DNA of 64,000 nucleotides from Chrysopilus asiliformis (lineage: Eukaryota > Arthropoda > Insecta > Diptera > Rhagionidae). Each line of letters starts with the position of its first letter. Within the stretch, counting starts at the first letter, position 1. The notes under the pieces are model-generated. The model searched no databases. It had not been told where the DNA came from and was given only the letters and a program-made list of their open reading frames with translations. The position numbers and the translations under genes were made by a program. Below are positions 43,262 to 54,255 of the stretch, piece by piece. The stretch spans positions 48,534,184-48,598,183 of the forward strand of contig OZ035961.1 of the NCBI GenBank assembly GCA_964034945.1. Direction: 5' to 3'.

Positions 43262-44210
43262 AATGGCATTAAGGGGGTTTCGGGGTCGCCGATCACGAAT
43301 ACGGTGTTAGACTAATTCGAAATGGAAAGTCCTTCAGGGATAAGATTTTTCTCAAAAGTTTTTAAGTTCTTTTCGGTGCTTGTGGTATTAAAAAAAACTT
43401 TAACCCGGCAACGATGGGTATGCAAGCTAGTATATTATATAATATATGTATCCTGACTTTAGTCTCTGTTCCAAATGCAATTTGAAATTTTTTGGACTTT
43501 AGCCGTTTGATGCAGTAGCATGTAAGGGCCAAACATTTTTTTGGAAACTAACGTGTCAGTGGAATCAAAAGCATTTTGGAAATAGAAAATAGTTCTCTAA
43601 AAACATTGAAAACGGCAGAAGTCCAGTCAGGCCCTTACAAATTGTGACCACAGATCAACAAATAACTAAAGGCCTTGGAGGCGACCCCCGCTCCCCTCCA
43701 CTGGATTCCCGCCTGGCTCGATATATAATGACAAACATGTGGTTCGAAATTCATTCGCAGTACGATGGAAAGCAAGCTCAGGTGTAGACTATCAAATTTA
43801 CGTAGTTTTCGGTTAGTTTCGTGAATTGACGACCGAGTCAATTTGGATAATTTGGAAACGTTATTCAAGCGTGAATCTTTCAATGATGAAATGGCAAACT
43901 ATACTGAGTTAAGATGACTACCACACTTTGACAAATTACAGCGGGTTTGACAGCTATCCCTATCGTAAGTTCTATCACACTAAAAAAACATCCCTTATAT
44001 AGTCTGCTCGAGTGAACATAATTAGAACACAGGTTGTTCATTGTATATATAAATGCTAGAGATATTTAGAAAACAATTTTACACATTTCTTCTATACCTC
44101 TAAATTTAATTGAACCACTCCTAGTCCCCACTCCCATACCAATAAAGAAGTATTTTGCTGTTTGCCCAAAAATAGTGAGCCATATAGAAAATTTAAAAGT
44201 GTTTACTTAA
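43262..44210. other. Intergenic sequence with a 'GGGGTCGCCGATCACGAAT' box
   Basis: The box at 43281-43300 starts a stretch ending 'GGTGTTAGA', repeated in related form at 53870, 59645 and 59765. No gene seen. Confidence 0.35.
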
Positions 44211-44214
44211 TTCT

Positions 44215-46140
44215 CTAGATTAACACCAACAGCAGGAATGGAAGCATTATTGCACCTCATTCTCCAGAATGAGTACAACACAAGGGCACTGCTGCCAAGA
44301 GTGCACTAAGACTCAGAGAGTCACGCCTCTAGAAGCATAGTGCCATTGGTCATAACAGTATCCTTAAAAGCGATGAATCTCTACGGATTATTGTAATCCT
44401 CGCCTGGATACATTTTTGAACTTCTCAATTCTGATTCCCGAAAGGAGGCTCTGAGACCCCAAGTGTGTCATCGACGAGTTTTTGTATTGGTATAGCAATT
44501 TGGAATTTTGGAAGAAGTCTCTTCTACGGACGAATCAAAAACTGTTGAAGGTGCATGAGCGGAAGTGTTCTCGGGAAACCTTGACCTCCAAATGAGTTAC
44601 AAACTGCCTGATAAGTGCAGTGTATTTCAAGCAGAAGTTTACGCCATAAGAGCGGCTGCAAGTTTGATAATGACGAGACATCTACACAGAAAAAAATGAT
44701 GTTGTATTATTTACAAAATGGGTTTTGTTAAGCCTAAAAAAAAAATTCGTAAATATTACTGAAGTTTTGTATATACTACGAAAAAATTAACGAATATTTT
44801 TTCGTATAGTTACTAAAATTTGTTAATATTACGAAGTACATTTTGTCAAATCTGATTTGCATCATGGCGTCATTACGATACACAAGCTTTTCTATTAGTG
44901 GTCTCATTAGCCGCTGTAAGCATCCAATTCCCAATTCCCATGTTTGGATGCCTGCAGCAGGTAATTAGACTACTAGTAGAACTGCGCCACACTTGTGCAT
45001 GACGAAAAAATGGCGATAATTTTGTTAGTCGATTCGCCAATTCTAAAAACTCGATTTTAAAGCGATTCCAATAATTTTTCATAAAACTGATGCAAAAAAT
45101 CAGTTTTTGGAAAGCATTTCTTAGTTTAGACATTAGTTGGAATGTTTTTTTGAAATATTTTTTATGCCAATTTTTTTCAGATTTCGATAATTTTTTCCCA
45201 TTTTCGAAAAATACTAAACGCGAATAGTATTTTTTCGAGGTAACACAACAACATTCGTCGAGAGAATTCATTCGTTTGAAGTTTTTGTAAGAAAAATCAT
45301 TCAAAATAAATTATTTTCATTTCGCATCATATTGGCCGTCATAAAACATTTCCTCCATACGAATATTCAATATAGAAACTATCAGAAACAAACAAGCATC
45401 TCCTAATTTTTAAAGTCATCACACTAAAACAATTTCCGCTCATTAGTTGCATATATTAAATTCTATGAACACACACTAAGCAAGAAACAGAAAGAGATTC
45501 TATATCAACAAGAGAGATTTGTTTTTGTAATATTTACAAAATATTTGTAATATTTACAAAATATTTGTAATATTAACAAAATTTTTGCGAAAACGAAATA
45601 CAAAAGTACAAAAACTTAACAAAATTGACATCGTACCATTAACAAAATATTTTGTCGGCCCATGGGGGACAAATGGTTTCGTTATATTAACAAACGTTTT
45701 CGTAATATTTACATACATTTTATTTTCTGTGTACCCAGAACTAGGGTGACAATCTACGTCGACAGTGAAGCAGCAATCAAGGCACTGGATTCGTCGACGA
45801 TCAAGACAAAGACCGTGTCGAATTGCTGCAGAACTTTTAACCAGCTCGGCCTCCGACACGCTGTTAGACTATGCTGACAATGAAGGAGTTGACGAATTGC
45901 CTAAATTAGGGACCGGAATATATATAGAGAGTGCGGATCAGTCGGTAGAAATGCCGATAGAAACCGCATAAAGTATCATAGATGGGAAAGTATTGAACAG
46001 TACAAATATTCGTTGGGAATCAAGGAGGGATTATGCAATCACCAGGTCACTCTGGACAAGTTTCAACAGACGCAGAACCGATACTCTTCTAAAACTGAGC
46101 AAGGCATCCGTGAGACTCACGGGCCTTCTCAACCTAACCA
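44215..46140 (+). pseudogene. Non-LTR retrotransposon ORF2 3' end (RNase H region), broken
   Basis: Fossil of a Jockey/I/R1-type LINE that keeps an RNase H domain. Readings in order: LTPTAGMEALLHL near 44221, DESKTVEGA near 44531 (first catalytic Asp), SVFQAEVYAIRAAASLI near 44622 (catalytic Glu), then a 1047-bp TIR element, then VTIYVDSEAAIKALDSS near 45748 (catalytic Asp), GVDELPKLGT near 45886, and TRSLWTSFNRRRTDTLLKLS near 46033. Stops and frame changes occur. The terminal zinc finger present in the 60-kb copy is deleted here, and the sequence passes to a CTTCTCAACCTAACC tail near 46125-46139. Confidence 0.8.
44685..45731. mobile_element. TA-flanked TIR element, 1047 bp, splitting the LINE
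   Basis: Ends CACAGAAAAAAATG and CACAGAAAATAAAATG in inverted orientation, flanked by TA (44683-44684, 45732-45733). 'TACGAA'/'TTCGTAATATT' and 'TTTGTAATATTTACAAAA' repeats fill the subterminal parts. Removing it rejoins the RNase H frame of the LINE. A 176-bp relative lies at 49972-50147. No transposase recognised. Confidence 0.75.
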
Positions 46141-46144
46141 AACT

Positions 46145-47070
46145 CTCTCATATATCGAAGCTCAATTCGACCAGTATTTTCCCATTTTCCAGTTCAGATG
46201 GTCAATGTTTTAAAGAAAACTCGTAAAATCCACCATTTTATCAAACACATTTGTTCTCTCGTAAAAAACTATGAAGAAAAAAAAACACAAGACAACTATT
46301 TCTGTGCGAAAGAGGTATAACCAATAATTTTTTAATCGCTTTTTTCCTCTGTTTTGTGTGGTGTCAACAATATTTACTTAGATCACAAAAAAGGCAAAAC
46401 TGAAAATCGCAAAGACGAAGGTTTTTTTTTCATTGAGAGTTCAGTTTTTATAATCCCTTGAGTTTTTTTTATGAATTTCCTTTAAGTTTGTCAAATACTT
46501 TCGATTTCAATACATAAATTATTTCAGGTTTGTATGATGGATTTTTTTTTGCGTTTTGTTTATTTTCACGAAGAAATTCTTGATTAATTCCGTAAGGTTT
46601 TAGCACAAGTCAGTGAACTCACGACATCTGGCAAAAGATGTAATCCAAAGAATTTAAATGTCTTTGAGCGACTAATTTTCCATAGTTTTTTTTCAATAAC
46701 ATAAATGATACTCAAATACAAATGAAAAATTGATTTTCAGGGTGGAATATTATTCGAGGTCGAAATTGTATTACAAAATGTACTTACACTAGACTATGGG
46801 TAATTAAAGTTAGGCAACTTTAATTGAGTTTCTTTCCGCCCATTTAGGCAAAGGCTAATAATATTATTTTTGTGGTATCAAAATGAACGATCTATGGACA
46901 TTTTAAGCAGGCATCTTTATTAAGGTCTGCTTAGTTCCGCGCGGTTAATTTGGTGTTGCTTCTATCTTATGTTGAGCATTGCCGTGTTCAAATATAATTT
47001 TGATAGCTGTTTAGTAAAATGTGAGAACAAAAAAAACTAGTCGAATCTAGTTCTACCTGAAGATGAACCG
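46145..47070. other. Intergenic sequence upstream of the Gly/Tyr-rich gene
   Basis: No gene or complete element. Presumably holds upstream control sequence for the gene at 47173. Confidence 0.3.
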
Positions 47071-47075
47071 ATGGG

Positions 47076-47083
47076 TATAAAAG
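47076..47083 (+). promoter_or_regulatory. TATA box of the Gly/Tyr-rich gene
   Basis: TATAAAAG, about 30 bp upstream of an initiator-like TTTGACAGT at 47102-47110, giving a 5' UTR of about 65 bases before the ATG at 47173. Strong TATA promoters are usual for tissue-specific secreted proteins. Confidence 0.7.
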
Positions 47084-47172
47084 AATAAACTGTTCAGATA
47101 ATTTGACAGTATTTCTGAACGTTCCTAGGGTGGTACTTCAGGTGTAGGTCTTACAAATATAAATCAAATAAA

Positions 47173-47653
47173 ATGAAATCACTTCTTATTTTTGCTACGT
47201 TGCTGGGAGTTGTGATTTCTTATCCACAATTTGGATACGGTGGTTATGGAGGTTACGGTGGATTAGGAGGATACGGTGGATATGGCGGTTATCCGTACGG
47301 CAATTACTACCAAGGATTTCCCGGATTCGGAGGAAATTACTATCCAGGGCTATTCGGCGGTGGATATCCCGGTTTAGGAAACACCTATAGTAAGTTGTTG
47401 AATTAAATTTAATTACTTATCTCATACAGTTATAATATAGCATTTGAATTCGATATTAAATATTGATATAGGCGTTTTGAATTTTTATTATGTATGAAAA
47501 AATCCATCCCACATAATTTCCGAATCTTCTTATAATTGATGAATTTGTTTGTATTATTTAGGTAATTCGCAGTCGTCAGTTGGCTCTTTTGGTGGCTTTA
47601 ATGGAGCAAGTTCGTCTTCTTCTGCTGGGACTTTTGGCGGTTTATTCGGTTAA
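47173..47653 (+). CDS. Secreted Gly/Tyr-rich small protein
   Basis: Two exons, 47173-47389 and 47562-47653, GT-AG with phase 1, give 102 residues ending at TAA. Residues 1-16 (MKSLLIFATLLGVVIS) are a signal peptide. Residues 17-70 are Gly/Tyr/Pro-rich with repeated YGGYGG and YPGLGN-type units. The second exon adds a Ser/Gly-rich tail with GSFGGFNGASSSSS and ends GGLFG. The mature protein has no Cys and no enzyme domain. Similar compositions occur in insect cuticle, eggshell, silk-like and glycine-rich antimicrobial proteins; the sequence does not decide which. A TATA box lies 97 bp upstream and an ATTAAA poly(A)-type signal at 47716-47721. An unspliced reading would stop after seven more codons. 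Confidence 0.85.
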
Positions 47654-47719
47654 CAATGATTGCAAGCCAACATGTTGTTCTCATTGAAGAAATTGTTTAA
47701 TATTTTTATGTTAAAATTA

Positions 47720-48520
47720 AAAGATGTTTAGATAAGAAATATATTTTGGATAAAAATCTTGTGTGCATATTGCAATTGACAACTCCTATATTAATAGTGA
47801 CAAAAAGGCAAACTAATTTAAGCAAACAGGGGTCAATTTCACCTAATTTTCAATTTTGTCTCGAAACCGTGGAAGGTCTACTCTTTCACTCTAGTCTAGT
47901 TGAATAAGCACTCGTTGTACAAAGTAAACTTTTAAGCGAAGCAACCAAAATTTCTTTTTATGTTGCAATTCTCGTCGAATTTCTGCTTCATTTTTACTAT
48001 CCAATTCCTCTTTATTGTGTTCTTGGTCATTAATCTCCAGTTGTTAATCTTTAGTTTGCTGATAACATTCACCAACGACATCAAGCTACCGAAGTTATTG
48101 CATTTTTTTTTCTTTCCAGCCCGATTTTTTATGTAGTATTTTTTACCGGATATTTTAAACGATTTAGTTGATGACTGCAATATTTGGTTGATTGTGCTGA
48201 GCAGAGATGCAAACCAAAATTTTTGTGATTGTGATTTCTGGTTTTTGGTTTTAATTCCTAAAATTTAAAAATTTGGTTCTAGTTTTGGTTCCTAAAATTT
48301 CAAACGTAAGTTCTGGCTTTAGTTCTCCAAAATGCCCATGGTTCAGTGTTTTTTTTTTGTTTGTTTTTGGTTCCTATTCAGTGGCTTTTGTATTTCCTGA
48401 TCATATAAGTTATATTTCTTGAGATACAGGGCAAGGAGAAGGATTTTTAGTACTTGATTGATTTAGAAAAGTCCTAGACTCTAAATTTGGTCAAAAATAG
48501 AAAATAATATAAGTTTCTAT
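47720..48520. other. Unassigned intergenic sequence
   Basis: No coding region supported. 'GGTTTTGGTTCCTAAAATTT'-like short repeats occur near 48230-48300. Confidence 0.3.
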
Positions 48521-48526
48521 TCTAAA

Positions 48527-49268
48527 CAGTAGTGAAGCGTCAGGGTAGACAGTATAAACAGGGCATGGTCAAAAATATTTTTTACACTCCAAAAAATACA
48601 AACTTGTTGCGTAGTAACAATAAGTATTACTACTTGTATCGGGTCTTTCAACAAGGACATAACAATTTTGTATTTAAATAAAACACAGAATAATTGAGAT
48701 ATCGGGCTGAAATTTATTCCAGGTGTAGTGGACATGTTACATTTAAGTATGAAATTCGATGTCGTTCATATGGCCACCGCGAGCATTGCACTGATTTATT
48801 CTTTGGAGCCAATTTTCCACCACTCTTCCACACATATCGGCCGGAACGTTGGCAATTTCGCGTTCGATATTGTTCCTGAGCTCCTCTAACGTTGTTGGCA
48901 TAAACCAACGACTTAACATAACCCCATAAAAAGAAATCCAACGGCCTTAAATCGCATGAGCGAAGTGGCCATTCGACCGGACCATTTCTCGAGATTACAC
49001 GATTGCGACCACCGACTCAGAATTTCGGTAGTAAGTTTTAATAATTTCCCAACGTTGCTCGTTCGTGAACTTCACCATGATAAAAATTTAAACCTAGACT
49101 GACGTTTTAGCATTGCCAGATCATAAAAAAAGTTTTAGGGTGCGTTTTTATTAAAATACAAAATTGTTATGTACTTGTTGAAAGACCATTTATAATCAGT
49201 TTCTGTTTCTTTATGTCCTTTTTTGACTAAGTTCTATCTATGCTGTCTACCCTGATGCTTCGCCACTG
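48527..49268. mobile_element. hAT-type MITE, 742 bp, host of a mariner derivative
   Basis: Ends CAGTAGTGAAGC and CAGTGGCGAAGC, then GTCAGGGTAGACAG / ATCAGGGTAGACAG, in inverted orientation. Flanking 8-mers ATTCTAAA and ATCGTAAA match at six positions. The outer arms are only ~100 bp; the middle is the mariner-derived element. Confidence 0.7.
48642..49187 (-). mobile_element. Deletion derivative of a DDE (mariner-like) transposon, 546 bp
   Basis: Inverted ends of about 40 bp start GGTCTTTCAACAAG. On the minus strand an ATG at 49081-49079 begins MVKFTNEQRWEIIKTYY, a start known from insect mariner/Tc-type transposases. After about 26 codons it jumps to the transposase C-terminus: LDFFLWGYVKSLVYANN, TLEELRNNIEREIAN, then VVENWLQRINQCS, spread over frames. 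The catalytic middle is gone, so it could move only with an outside transposase. Confidence 0.75.
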
Positions 49269-49364
49269 ATCGTAAAAATTCAAATTTGAACCGAACCGAA
49301 CCACTTTGGTTTTTGTTGAATTTGACTACTCTTTTATATTTATTCTCTATGAGAATCATATAGT

Positions 49365-49690
49365 AGAATATTCGATTTAGTATACAGTTTGTAACGCATC
49401 AAACCAATCATCGGATAGAAAAATAAGTGACACCACGGTACTCGATATGACAAAAGTTTTTGTTCTCCTCATATTTGTCCGTCTGTCGGTCCGTCTGTCA
49501 GTCCGCAAACATTATAAGCTTCGAAAGGATTGAGCTAAAGACTTGAAAGTCTCTACAGTTGCGTTTTTCGTAAAAAAAAGAACTCTGAATTCTTGAACGG
49601 AAAAAATGTTACCGTTCCTAAATCTACTTTTAGACTGCCGTCTCAATCTCGGCGACTCCGCGTAATATGTATATTACGAAATATATAACA
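49365..49690 (+). repeat. Family U repeat, forward copy with GTCC tract
   Basis: TTTAGTATACAGTTTGTAAC, 'AAACCAATCATCGG', GTCC/GTCT tract (49478-49504), then 'GGATTGAGCTAAAGACTTGA', and 'GTCTCAATCTCGGCGAC'. Matches, inverted, the 16900 copy. Confidence 0.6.
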
Positions 49691-49804
49691 AATATTATGA
49701 TTTTAATAAATTTTGACTTTATTGTAAATGGACCAAAATCGTTGGGACGAAGATATTGTATTGTTCTACGAGCCAAAAACCCACATTTACTATTACTTAA
49801 TGAA

Positions 49805-49935
49805 AAAAACGAGATAAATATTTATTTTATTCATTTTTTTATGGTTTTATCAACCTTAATTTCTGATACACAGTGCCCAAAAAATTATTTTTTTCTTTTT
49901 AGTACCTACATTTTTTAAAATAACAGCTTGTTTTT
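49805..49935 (+). repeat. Half-copy of the 'GATACACAG' foldback repeat
   Basis: GAGATAAATATTTATTTT, TCTGATACACAGTGCCC, ATTATTTTTTTCTTTTTAGT, in the same order as 19270-19390 and each arm at 60920-61160. Confidence 0.6.
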
Positions 49936-49971
49936 TATTTGATTGTTTTTAGTCATTTTGTGTTTTATTAA

Positions 49972-50147
49972 CACAGAAAAAAGTGATTAGTAAATTCACC
50001 TACAATTTTCGTTGATTTTCAGCTAACTACAATAAATAGTTGAATTATCGGCAAAAGCAGACAGATAGTTGTCAAAATTTAGTCAATTTGTTTAACCAGA
50101 AAATTAACGAAATTTGTAGGTGAATTTACTAATTACTTTTTTCTGTG
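49972..50147. mobile_element. Short MITE, 176 bp, 'CACAGAAAAAAGTGATTAG' ends
   Basis: Inverted ends agree over about 50 bp with few mismatches, through 'AAATTCACCTACAA'. TA is present on the right and AA on the left. Related by its end to the 44685-45731 element. Confidence 0.75.
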
Positions 50148-50363
50148 TATGATTAAAAATCCAAAATAACGTCTGCAAAAACTGAAAATGAAAAGAACTG
50201 TAATTACAGCAAAACTATTATAAATACTAATTTGAAAATTTGACAAACGGAAGATGTGGTTTCCGTGCACCTGTTCAGCATAATAATGGAAAACAGTCAA
50301 AAAATTAGTTTCGTGACTCTGGCTGTAACATGACGAAATATTCTTGCCTTTGAGACATCCTAA

Positions 50364-50860
50364 AGTTGCCCCTCCACATGAGAGTAAATGCTGGCGAGAA
50401 CCTCTCGATAACAGCTACTCGCAACGCAAATGGACACGTCTCCGAGAATTGCTCGCAGAAACTCGCGAGCTAGTTTCTGGGAGCTGTCAAAAGTGATTCT
50501 ACTCTCTAGTCGACACGCACCCACTGAACTCTCGGGGAGTTGCTCGCCAGATACGAACGGCGTTTGAATTTCGCTAGTAGCTCTCGAGAACTCGCCAAAG
50601 CAAGTTGTCAAAAAAATTAAGATATTGGTCTTGAAAAGAGAAAAATCGCCGAAATTAACTCTCAAATGGACAACCTCCTCCGAGTAACTCTTGATTTTTT
50701 GACATCTTAGAGTAACTCTCTAAGATGTCAAAAAATCAAGATATTGGTCTTCCAAAGAGAAAAATCGCCGAAATCAACTCTCAAATGGATACCCTCCTCC
50801 GAGTAACTCTAGAGTTTTTGAGAGTTACTCACGTATTTACTCTCATGTGAAGCAGCACCT
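50364..50860. mobile_element. MITE, about 497 bp, with internal duplicated block
   Basis: Ends AGTTGCCCCTCCACATGAG and AGGTGCTGCTTCACATGAG, then AGTAAATGC / AGTAAATACG. Flanks are TAA and TTA. An inner ~90-bp block with 'AAAGAGAAAAATCGCCGAAAT' (first 19 bases shared) and 'CCTCCTCCGAGTAACTCT' is present twice (50630-50700, 50745-50815), joined by a hairpin 'TTGATTTTTTGACATCTTAG'. End style is PIF-like. Confidence 0.6.
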
Positions 50861-52405
50861 TTACAGATTTATTAACGTCAGATTCGGATTCATCATCCCC
50901 AAAAATTCCCTGATGAGACTTTTTTCCGGAAATTTTGAGGAAAAGGATATTCATGTTACACTTACAGGATATTCCGTTATGTATTGTCGTCGAAGGTACC
51001 TAAAATTTCAAGTCAATCGGTTGAGCAGACGATACCAGCTTTGGATTGCATAAACCGCGTTAAAATCAATTAAAGTTTACTGGGAGAAGTTGATCTTACA
51101 CTTCTTGTTGCATTTAGGCATATAAATACGTACACGCATACATTGTGTATGCGTGTGTCGATTGGTATATATCCCGAGGACGTGCGAGGCTCTTAAATAT
51201 CTTGTATACTTCCAAAAAATCGCGGTCCTTTTCTTATTGAACTCACTCTAAGGCGTATTGTTAACAAAGCCTCTCGTTAAAAATATATGAGATTCAGATG
51301 TAAAGACAATATACATAATATCACATACAAAATGGAAGCCAATATAAAATCTATTTGCTTTTTTAAATTTAAATTAAAGGAAACTGTATATAAAGGTATA
51401 TATTTTTTTAGTTCTTTTTGACACAATTTCAACACACAATATATAGTTATATTAACATATGTGAATAATGCAAATTATTTGTCCTTCGATTTAGATGCAA
51501 ATTTTTCACATCCTCGGACTTTTCGGACCAGTGGGATTTAGTTGGATCAGATTGTTTTGAATTTAAATCAAAGTACAAAGCTTTCAGTATATCTGCCGCT
51601 TAAAAGAGACAAACTTGAATGCATTTAATCAAAATAGGGAGCTGAGAATTCAAAATCTAACTCAGTTGTATTTATGTATAAAATATGTAATTAGATATAA
51701 GCAATACCTACTGACAACTTCAGGATGTCATTGATATTCGTCTAAAATAGCTAATGTATATCTATATATTTTATTTTCCATCTGGTATAATAACTTGTTG
51801 CTGGTATCTTGTATGTAGTGCTGATATGTGAAATTTTGGTACTCTGCAGAGAATTATTCATTTTGATCTATTGATTTGTGGTGGCGATGTAGCGGATAAT
51901 GGACTGCATAACATTTGTGAAATACAGGATTTTGATGTCAGAATTTAGGGTCATCGCAAGTATTCCCATTAATCGCTGTACTCGTTAGACAATTTTTTCG
52001 TAACATTAATAACCAAACAAAAAATCTGAAATATAGTGATAAAATACTTTCAAAATTTCGTAAAAATGTTGAATATGACATCCAAAATAAAGAAAAAAGC
52101 ATATATCTGGGAGTTTTTCATAGAGGATTCGGGGAATTACATCCGAAGGTAAAAATAATGAATATCTATTATATCTAGAGACCGATCGAAGGTCAGTTTT
52201 TGGCAGAAGTCTTCAGCCTTTTTCTTAACCGTTAGCCAAAGCAGAAGGTTTGCATAAAAGCTGAGATGAATGTTTACCGTACGGAAAAAGCAATTACGGT
52301 TCTATTAAAATAAATTTTTAGTCGTAAAAATAATAGAATCATTTGAAAATTTACAAAACCAAAGCACAAACAATTGCCATCAAAAATTAAGTAAAATTTT
52401 ATTAA
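50861..52405. other. A+T-rich intergenic sequence
   Basis: No coding region, complete element or strong inverted repeat seen. Confidence 0.3.
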
Positions 52406-52409
52406 CATA

Positions 52410-53238
52410 CACTGCCGGTCAAAAAAACTTGACCGATGATAAAAAAAAACCAATTTTTCGACTTTTCACTCATGTTTCATGACTATTTGGGCCCGCTTTT
52501 CGAGTGACACTTGTTTTTTTCTTGCCATAATTAATATATTACACTTACGAAAGCCGATTTAAAAAATATTGAATCAACCTTTTTTTGTAATTTTATTATA
52601 TTCTTAAGAGTGACAAAGAACCATGCATTTTTCGACGATTTTTATGCCCCCTGGCTAACGTTTGAACCAGTTGGGGTTTCACTTTCGTATTACCCCCATT
52701 GGAAAGGTAATTTGCTCTAGTTTCATGGACATAATCTCTTTTTTGGCGGGGAACTGCAGCGGGATGGTCAGCTGCCATCTTAGGCGCACTGCTTTTTTGA
52801 TGGAAAAATCATTTTTTGATGGAAAAATCATTTTTTGATGGAAAAATCATTGCGCCTAAGATGGCAGCTGACCATCCCCCTGCAGTTCCCCGCCAAAAAA
52901 GAGATTATATCCTTGAAACTAGAGCAAATTACCTTTCCAATGGGGATAATACGAAAGTGAAACCCCAACTGGTTGAAAAGTAAGCCCGGGGGTATAAAAA
53001 TCGTCGAAAAATGCATGAAAAAAGCAGTGCGCCTGAGATGGCAGCTGACCATCCCCCTGCAGTTCCCCGCCAAAAAAAGAGATTATGTCCATGAAACTAG
53101 AGCAAATTACATTTCCAATGGGGGTAATACGAAAGTGAAACCCCAACTGGTTCAAACGTTAGCCAGGGGGCATAAAAATCGTCGAAAATCGAAAAATTGG
53201 TTTTTTCATCATCGGTCAAGTTTTTTTGACCGGCAGTG
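52410..53238. mobile_element. Tc1-like foldback MITE, 829 bp
   Basis: Perfect inverted ends start CACTGCCGGTCAAAAAAACT and continue over about 50 bp; TA flanks both sides (52408-52409, 53239-53240). A ~165-bp module with 'GATGGCAGCTGACCATCC', 'AGTTCCCCGCCAAAAAA' and 'GTGAAACCCCAACTGGTT' occurs three times: once inverted (about 52625-52790) and twice direct (about 52853-53017 and 53028-53190). Between them is a short tandem array. The ORFs listed across it translate these modules and are not genes. Confidence 0.8.
52793..52850. repeat. Three-copy 18-19-bp tandem repeat at the foldback centre
   Basis: TTTTTTGATGGAAAAATCA repeated three times at the turn of the foldback element. Confidence 0.85.
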
Positions 53239-53239
53239 T

Positions 53240-54250
53240 ATCTATATCTTAAAAATTGTCATAACCAGTAAACTGGAGACGGAAAACTTGTACTCAAGGT
53301 GCTTCCCTACAAGGTGCTTTTAGAAATTTTTGAATAGGGTTTTCGAAAAATTAAGAAATTCAATAGCAGTACAACTGTCAACATCTAACAAAAACATAAG
53401 AAAAGCTACAATAGCCAGGGGTAAAACGTTAAATACTCTATATGAGGGCAGACAAGATTTTTATGAAAAAAATCCATTTATGTGGTAGAAAGGGAAAAGA
53501 TTGATCCGATTGAATTTTGATGTTTTGTAGAATAATTATTTTAAACACATTTCGTTTTAAATTTTTTTCTCGATACTATTCACCGTTTTCGAGAAAATAG
53601 AAAAAAAGCATTCAATTTGTATAGGAGAGAAGGGAGGAGTGATCCGATTTCGCATATCCAAGCACTTAGCCTTGGCATGCGCGTTTTAGACCATGGGTCA
53701 CCCCAAGGTCCCCTTTCTTTGTTACCAGTTGTCACGATTTATGTTTATTGCTTTCTGTTATTCTGTCTATTCGGCTTTTACCTGAACAACTACCCATCGA
53801 TGTGAATGAAACTTTTAGAGGGGCTTACTGGCATCATTTCTCATTTTACCTCAGACAAACTAGCTTTAGGGGGTTTTCAGGACCGCTGGTAACGAATCTG
53901 GTGTTAGAATTTCGAGAAGAATCCTGTAAGAATAATGAAAATGTTTTTTTTTCATTTTTCCTCGGCCTAGTCCTACAAGCACGCCGCTAGGGGTCAGCCT
54001 GTATAATTAAACCTTGATGGAATATACCCAATTTCATCAACAAGTTGGCTGAAATAGTTTTTATGCACCCCGAAAGCCCGTAATCTCTGATCTCAAATTT
54101 CATGTGGATATTTTGAAGCTGAAGATCGAATATCTTCTAAGAGTAACGTGTTTCGTTTATTGATTTTCTCCCGCGAAGTTCAGCATCGTGCAGTTTACCT
54201 GAAGTAGGGTTTCCCAATTCTAAAATTACTGCAGTATTAGTTTTTTTTTT
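53240..54250. other. Repeat-derived intergenic sequence
   Basis: 'CACCGTTTTCGAGAAAATAG' at 53581 and 'AGGACCGCTGGTAACGAATC' near 53879 are module boxes shared with other repeats here. No gene. Confidence 0.35.
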
Positions 54251-54255
54251 AAAAA

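Noticed and set aside
52596..53323. Several ORFs on both strands in the Tc1-like foldback
   Set aside because: They are the same module translated in different copies and strands; no domain and no codon-like conservation.
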